DNA of 64,000 bases from Zhengitettix transpicula (taxonomy: Eukaryota > Arthropoda > Insecta > Orthoptera > Tetrigidae). The notes beneath the pieces were generated by a model, which was not told where the DNA came from, searched no databases, and worked only from the letters and a program-made list of their open reading frames with translations. Positions 49,779 to 57,800 of the stretch are shown in pieces. The translations under genes were made by a program, and so were the position numbers. The DNA lies in NCBI GenBank assembly GCA_037074705.1, contig CM073590.1, positions 45,048,395 through 45,112,394 of the forward strand. The letters are read 5' to 3'. Numbering within the stretch: position 1 is the stretch's first letter; the number at the start of each line of letters is the position of its first letter.

Positions 49779-49810
<32 letters not shown>
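49728..49810. repeat. TA-rich microsatellite
   Basis: Interrupted TA repeats ending exactly at the start of the family D LTR. Confidence 0.9.
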
Positions 49811-50710
49811 TGTAATACTAATTAGTATATTTATGGTGGATTGTTAGCGGCACCAATATCAAGGCAACACTACAGGCGGGCTTTTGTCGTGCTGAACCGC
49901 GGGGCTTTGGACAGTCGGGTGTTGGGAGTCGGAATTGGGTTGTTGGAAGTCAGACAACGAACAGAGTGGCAGGACAGATTCATCCGGAAAGGTTGAAAAT
50001 TGAATTTGAGTAAAACGTTGTGGACAGTAAAACTCAACGATAAAGATACAAGCGGTAACCTAATAAATCACGCCACAATAAACATCTATAAAGACAGTAA
50101 CCGTCACATAATTCCACAGAGAGATAATTAGTCTGGAAGGAGCAGCAGTTTCCAGTTTCCAGAGGAGAGACCCGAAAGTTACGACCGTGTTTTGTTTAAT
50201 CAAATGTAAATTCAGTGATTTCATGGCCTTTTAATGTGAATTGTGAGGTGAGCCTGCGCCCAAGAGTTTAAGCCTGGTACCAGCAGATGTTTTGTAAGTA
50301 CAAAGAAATTTGATCAAGTTTTGTAAACGATAACTAAAGATAAAGTCGTCAGCTTTCGATTTTACGTTTATTTGATTGTTTAACTTCTTAGGTTGTAAAG
50401 GAACTTTATTTTAAACGTAAATATAAAGGTTGTTTCTTTACTTAGAAGGCCCAGATAAATGACCCTGAGAAATGAGTTGTAAAATCTATGAAATTGAAAA
50501 CTTTAAATGTAAATAATCTCATTTAAAAATGTTGTAAAATTTCACCTGAATAAAAGTAAATTGTCTTGTAAAGTTTTAAAGAATGTCGTAATTATTTTGA
50601 AATCCTTCTCTTTAAATAATAAAAAATATAATTAATTTCATCAACCAACTATTGAATTCAAATCATTTAACTAATCTTTTGTTTAAATAAATATCATTTT
50701 AAGCATTACA
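49811..50710 (+). repeat. Solo LTR, family D subtype
   Basis: 900 bp from TGTAATACTAATTAG to AAGCATTACA, flanked on both sides by ATATAT. Shares the terminal sequence, 'ttgttagcg' and 'ggtaccag' landmarks with the D LTR at 46569. No internal region follows, so it is a solo LTR. Confidence 0.65.
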
Positions 50711-51711
50711 ATATATATTTGTGTTATTTAGAAAATGTCAAGGCAACATCAGTTTACATCAATGCCTACTTTTTATAATATAACTATATCAAGACAGGAA
50801 GAACTTGTTCTACATTTATCATCACATACATGTGAAATACACGAGTCATCATAATAATGAGTTACTTAAAAAGAGTTTAACTATCAGAAGCTTCTCTTAA
50901 TTAGACTATTCCAGATGTTTATACCGCCGATCTGTGTTATGCTATTTTATAAAATGTGTTATTTTTAGTCATGGACATCTGTTGAATTTTCTTGGAAATA
51001 AAAGGTAATTTCCTAGAGATTATCCCTACTCATTATTCTTCTGGAAGGGAAAAAGGTACTCAATCACTACACAATCAATGGGACACTGCAAGCCTGAAAG
51101 GCTTAGAAATATTTGCTATTTGTTAGTTTAAGATCTTGTTTCAGTTACCGAATTTCCAAATTGTAACTTACATATGGCGTCACTAAATGAAGCTGAAATC
51201 TGAATACTTATTTCCTAATGTAATATGATTCGATTTAAGTAGCTTAATTAAAATAATAATTTGGTTGCATAAATTAGATGTATTAGATACATAGACTTCC
51301 AATACTAAATTTTTAATGTATGTTGATTATTTAAATATATGATGAATTTGCTGAAGTCACGAATCATTTGTATATTCAAGGTCCGTTAAACAAACGAAGC
51401 TCCAGCTGACGCACTTTAACGTTACATATTGAAATATAAATTGTAGGGCATAATAAATAATTATAAAATTCCATAAAACTGAAATTAACTACTACTAAGT
51501 AATTTACAATAATATAAAAATTGAGGGTTCACATTAAACACAAGATATAAAGTTTAATTATTTAGTGTTAACAAAATTTCATCGCCGTGATATAAATATT
51601 TGATACAATTGTTCTTATAATATTGGAAATATAGTTATCATAATTATTAGATAGATTTACAGTTCCTGAGTGTTAAAAGGTTAATTTAATGTCCATTATT
51701 CTCACGTAGCT
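50711..51711. other. P450 3' flank / intergenic
   Basis: AT-rich; minus-strand ATTAAA near 51553 could be the P450 polyadenylation hexamer. Nothing else recognised. Confidence 0.4.
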
Positions 51712-51887
51712 TCAGCGAGACTTGAACACTATATTGAATGGTTTCGGAGACAGTGTTATTCCATTCAGTCCTTTGATATTCAGATTAGTATTTTCAGCAG
51801 GAGACAGTTCAAAGTTTTGAATAACTGACGTAAACATGAGAAAAATTGTACTTTTTGCAAGTGCTTCGCCCAGACAACGTCTCCTTC
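51712..51887 (-). CDS. P450 last exon (haem-binding loop to stop)
   Basis: Acceptor CTTACAG on minus, first base 51887. Encodes (G)[15 protein letters not shown] and the terminal beta-sheet region with LSPKPF, ending in TGA. The codon for the loop Gly is split across the intron. Confidence 0.93.
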
Positions 51888-54800
51888 CTGTAAGAATAAC
51901 AGTAAACTCATAGAAATCATATTAATTCATATTTACAATTTTTATTACTAGTGATTAGATAGCATTTAACCCTACTAAAAACTTAAGAAACAGGAAATAA
52001 TAGAATAGATAATTCGTAGAAACCTAAACTTCGAACAACTGGGATAATAGGATCTCAAAACTTAATTGCAGACTTCCTGTTTTGCAGATGTCAGTACCAC
52101 TGGATCACATCACAGCCGCCAGGGTTCAAATCCCGGAGAGCGCATAGATGTTGTGTCCGTTGGTTTCCCTACTCACAAACCCCCAATATTAAGTACTTTC
52201 TCCAACAAAGAAATGCAACATATTAGACCTACAATGTCGCTTCACAGTTGATGTGACAAAAATAAAAAATAAACTATTAGTGACCAGTTATTTCTGATGC
52301 TGTTGGGTTACGTTTGTTTACGACGCGTTCTCCTATGTTTCGCTTGACTAGTACGAGCATTATCAGGCCTAGGTATACTGGTGAACCTCAAATAAGTAAT
52401 GAAAGTACGTCAACCAACATAGTTCTCGTGACCGTCTTCGACAAAATAGTTCGCCCAACGTGGGGCTCGAACCCACGACCCTGAGATTAAAAGTCTCATG
52501 CTAAACCGTCTGAGCTTGCCGGGCGGTATGTGGGTGCTTGTTATTTGATTTTAACATTATATTCGAGACAGATATTGAAATAATATCCGAAAAAATGTTA
52601 GCCCAACGAGGGGCTCGAACAAGGACCCTGAGATTAAAAGTCTCATGCTCAATCGACTGAGCTAGCCAGGCGGTATGTGGGTGATTGTTATTTGATTTTA
52701 CTATTACATCCGAGATAGACGTCGCAAGAATCTTCGGCGAAAAAGATCGCCCAACGTGGGGCTCGAACCCATGACCTTGAAATTAAGAGTCTCATGCTCT
52801 ACCGACTGAGCTATCCGGGCGGTCTGTATGTGATGGTTATTTGATTTTAGTAAAACATCCGAGATAGTTGTAGGAACAGATTCCTACAAAAATGTTAGCC
52901 CAACGAGGGGCACGAACCCACGACCCAGAGATTAAGTCTCACGCTCTACGGACTGAGCTAGCCGGGCGGTATGCGGGTCATTGTTATTTGATTTTAGTAT
53001 TACATCCGAGATAGATGGAACAATATCCGACAAAAATGTTGGCCCAACGTGGGGCTCGAACTCACGACTCTGAGATTAAAAGTCTCATGCTCTACCGACT
53101 AAGCTATTCGGGCGGAACGTCGTTGCTTGTTATTTGGTTTCAGTATTACATCCAAAATAGACGTAGCAACAATCTTCGTCGAAAAAGTTCGCCCAACGTG
53201 GGGCTCGAACCCACGACGTTGAGATTAAGAGTCTCATGCTAAACCGTCTAAGCTAGCCGGGCGGTGCTTGTTATTTTATTAAACATTATATTCCAGACAG
53301 ATATTGAAATAATATCCGACAAAAATGTTAGCCCAACGTGGAGCTCGTACCCACGACTCTGAGATTAAAAGTCTCATGCCCTACCGACTGAGCTAGCCGG
53401 GCGGTACGTGAGTGCTTGTTATTTGATTTTAATATTATATTCGAGATAGATGTTGGAACAATATCCGACAAAAATGTTAGCCCAACGTGGGGCTCGAACC
53501 CACGACCCTGAGATTAAAAGTTTCATGCTCTACAGACTAAGCTAGCCAGGAGGAATGTCAATGCTTGTTATTTGGTTTCAGTATTACATCCGAGATAGAC
53601 GTAGAAACAATTTTCGGCGAAAAAGTTCGCCCAACGTGGGGCACGAACGCACGACCCTGAGATTAAGAGTCTCATGCTCTACCGTCTAAGATAGCCGGGC
53701 GGTATGTGAGTGCTTTATATTTAAATCTATATTATTTTCGAGATAGATGTTGGAACAATATCCGACAAAAATGTTAGCCCAACGTGGGGCTCGAACCCAC
53801 GACCCTGAGATAAAAATCCCATGCCCAACCGACTGAGCTAGCCGGGCGGTATGTGAGTGCTTGTTATTTAAATTTATATTATATTCGAAATAGATGTTGG
53901 AACAATGTCCTACAAAAATGTTAGCCCAACGTAGTGCTCGAAACCACGACCCTGAGATTAAGAGTCTCATGCTCTACAGACTGAGCTAGCCAGACGGTAT
54001 GTGGGTCATTGTTGTTTGATTTCAGGATTACATCCGAGATAGACGTTGCCAGAATGTTCGGCGAAAAAGAACGCCCAAAGTGGGGCTCGAACACATGATC
54101 CTGAGATTAAAAGTCTCATGCTCTACCGACTAAGGTAACTAGGCAGAATGTCGGTGCTTGTTATTTGATTTTAATATTATATTCGAGATAGATGTTGGAA
54201 CAATATCCGACAATAATGTTAGCCCGAAGCGGGGCGTGAACCCACGACTCATAGATTAAAAGTCTCATGCTCTACCGACTGAGCTAGCCGGGCGGTATGT
54301 TAGTGCTTGTTTTTTGATTTTTTTATTATATTCGAGATAGATGTTGGAACAATATCCGACAAAAATGTTAGCCCAACGTGTGGCTCGAACACACGACTCT
54401 AAGATTAAAAGTGTCATGCTCTACCGACTGAGCTAGTCGGGCGGTATGTGAGTGCTTGTTATTTTATTTTAATATTATATTCGAGAAAGATGTTGGAACA
54501 ATATCCGACAAAAATTTTAGCCCAACGTGGGGCTCGAACCCACGACGCTGAGATTAAAAGTATCATGCTCTACCGACTAAGCCAGCCGGGCGGAATGTCG
54601 TTGCTGGCTATTTAATTTCAGTATTCCATCCGAGAAAGACGTAGCAACAATCTTCGGCGAAAAAGTTCCCCCAACGTAGGGCACGAACGCACGACCCTGA
54701 GATAAAAATCTCATGCCCAACCGACTGAGCTAGCCGGGCGGTATGTGAGTGCTTGTTATTTAAATTTAAATTATATTCGAGATAGATGTTGGAACAATAT

Positions 54801-57800
54801 CCTACAAAAATGTTAGCCCAACGTGGGGCTCGAACACTCGACTCTGAGATTAAAAGCCTGATGCTCTACCGACTGAGCTAGGCAGACGGTATGTGGGTCA
54901 TTGTTGTTTGATTTTAGGATTACATCCGACATAGACGTTGCCAGAATGTTCGGCGAAAAAGAACGCCCAAAATTGGGCTCGATCAGATGTTCCTGAGATT
55001 AAAAGTCTCATGCTCTACCGACTGAACTAGCCGGGCGGTATGTTGGGATTGTTATTTGATTTTAATATTATATTCGAGATAGATGTTGGAACAATATCCG
55101 ACAAAAATGTTAGCCCAACGTGGGGCTCTTACCCACGACCCGGAAATTAAGAGTCTCATACTGTACCGACTGAACTGGCCGGGCGGTATGTAGGTGATGG
55201 TTATTTGATTTTAATATTATATTCGAGATAGATGTTGGAACAATATCCGACAAAAATGTTAGCTCAACATGGGGGCTGAACCCACGACCCTGAGATTAAA
55301 AGTATCATGCTGTACCGACTAAACTAGCCAGGCGGAATGTCGGTGTTTGTTATTTGATTTTAATATTATATTCGAGATAGATGTTGGAACAATATCCGAC
55401 AAAAAAGTTAGCCCAACGTGTGGCTCGAACACACGACTCTAAGATTAAAAGTCTCATGCTCTACCGACTGAGCTCGCCAGGCGGAATGTCGGTGGTTGTT
55501 ATTTGATTTTACTATTATATTCGAGAAAGATGTTGGAACAATATCCGACAAAAATGTTAGCCCAACGCGGGGCTCGAACCCACGATCCTGAGATTAAAAG
55601 TCTCATGCTCTACCGACTGAGCTAGCCGGGCGGTATGTTGGTGCTTTATATTTAAATCTATATTATTTTCGAGATAGATGTTGGAACAATATCCGACAAA
55701 AATGTTAGCCCAACGTGGGGCTCGAACACACGACTCTGAGATTAAAAGTCTCATGCTCTACCGACTGAACTAGTCGGGCGGTATGTGAGTGCTTGTTATT
55801 TTATTTTAATATTATATTCCAGATAGACGTTGGAACAATATCCAACAAAAATGTTAGTTCAACGTGGGGGCTGAACCCACGACCCTGAGATTAAAAGTCT
55901 CATGCTCTGCCGACTGAGCTAGCCGGGCGGTATGTGGGTCATTGTTGTTTGATTTCAGGATTACATCCGAGATAGACGTTGCCATAATGTTCGTAGAAAA
56001 AGAATGCCCAAAGTGGGGCTCGAACACATGACCCTGAGATTAAAAGTCTCATGCTCTACCGACTAAGGTAACTAGGCAGAATGTCGGTGCTTGTTATTTG
56101 ATTTTAATATTATATTCGAGATAGATGTTGGAACAATATCTGACAAAAATGTTAGCCCAACGTGGGGCTCGAAGCGACGACCCTGAGATAAAAATCTCAT
56201 GCTGTACCGACTGAGCTAGCCGGGCGGGAGGTGGGTGCTTGTTATTTGATTTTAATATTATATTCGAGATAGATGTTGGAACAATATTCGACAAAAATGT
56301 TAGCCCAATATGGGGCTCGAACCGACGACACTGTGATTAAAAGTCTCATGCTCTACCGACTGAGCTAGCCGGGCGGTATGTTGATGCCTGTTATTTGATT
56401 TTAATATTATAGTCGAGGTAGATGTTGGAACAATATCCGACAAAAATGTTAGCCCAACGTGGGGTTCGAACCCACGACCCTGAGATTAAAAAGTCTCATG
56501 CTCTGCCGACTGAGCTAGCCGGGCGGTATGTGGGTGCCTGTTATTTGATTTTAATATTATATTCCAGATAGATGTTGGAACAATATCCAACAAAAATGTT
56601 AGCTCAACGTGGGGGCTGAACCCACGACCCTGAGATTAAAAGTCTCATGCTCTACCGACTGAGCAAGCCGGGCGGGAGGTGGGTGCTTGTTATTTGATTT
56701 TAATATTATATTCGAAATAGTTGTTGGAACAATATCCGACAAAAATGTTAGCCCAACATGGGGCTCGAACCCACGACCCTGAGATTAAAAGTCTCATGCT
56801 CTACAGACTGAGCTAGCCGGGCGGTATGTGGGTGCTTGTTATTTGATTTTAATATTGTATTCAAGATAGATGTTGGAACAATATCCGACAAAAATGTTAG
56901 CCCAACGTGGGGCTCGAACCCACGACCCTGAGATTAAAAGTCTCATGCTCTACCGACTGAGCTAGCCGGGCACTTCACGCTAATTGCGATCTGCTTACCC
57001 TTGTCCACGTATGTGGGTAGCTAAGTGTGGAAGGTCCTCGCGAATTCCCCCGATTTCTTGTTCTCGCAATTTATCCTGGTTGTAACTGATATATTTGTAA
57101 TTGATATATGAAATATATGAAAACCACAGCGGGAGTATCTCTATTAAAAATTTGCTAGTCTCTTTCGGATTTCAATTCTCTAGAATCATCCGCGTTTAGA
57201 AAGAATTTTCCGTGTCACGTCTCTTCGAGGTGTATTTTGTAGCTTTTCTGGATGGTTTTTTGGCTTCACTGTCAACGATTATATCGTTAATAATTTTAAA
57301 ATCTGGTATTTACAGACCAGCCGGTTTCTCTGATGTACTACTTTCCAAATATTAGAATTTACTTAGGATATTTGATTTACAAATAAGTTGCCTGCCTTTT
57401 ACTGGCGAGTAAAATGTTCTAATTTTTTGGCAGCTCTGAAATTATGCTCGATTTTCTTTAATCTCCTGCCACTAATATGTTCTGGTACTCCTTCGAATAT
57501 TTTGCCGAATACTTTTTTCCCCTGTATTTTCGATAAGTTCGCTTCTACATTCATTCTTATTAAGGCCCTGCTTCAATTGTGTATTTTCTCATTCCAGACT
57601 TTCTTCGGCTCATATTCTTTCCACTCTATAGAATAGTGTTTTAATTAGTGCTCGTTTTTGCGCTTGATGGTGGTGTGACGTAGCATGTAAATATCTGTTT
57701 GGTTTGGGTTGGTTTCCTATACGTCTCATGCCCGTGAAAGCAGTTTTCGAGTCACCAAAACATCCACGAACGGCAATGATCCGTTATCTTCCACTTCCAC

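Larger units (their letters stand above)
52452..56971 (-). repeat. Tandem array of 31 tRNA-Lys units, 149-bp period
   Basis: 31 head-to-tail units. Starts are spaced 140-150 bp, and nearly all 147-149. Each unit is a 71-74-bp tRNA-Lys body plus a spacer of about 76 bp. Spacers are of two main kinds, one ending 'cgacaaaaatgtta' and the other 'gcgaaaaagttc'. Both place an A5 run (T5 on the tRNA strand) a few bases after the tRNA 3' end. The body matches metazoan nuclear tRNA-Lys, especially the CTT isoacceptor. Internal promoter boxes are well kept in many copies (TAGCTCAGTCGG and GGTTCGAGCCC). Confidence 0.95.

Noticed and set aside
52119..52137. B-box-like GGTTCAAATCC on plus
   Set aside because: No matching A-box or cloverleaf; at most a decayed SINE.
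53015..56294. Open frames such as 53015-53242 (+) and 53686-53970 (-) in the array
   Set aside because: They are read-throughs of tRNA bodies and spacers, repeated with the array period.
52452..56971. Regularly spaced repeats resembling a CRISPR array
   Set aside because: The repeated part is a tRNA-Lys cloverleaf and the spacers are similar to one another; host is eukaryotic.
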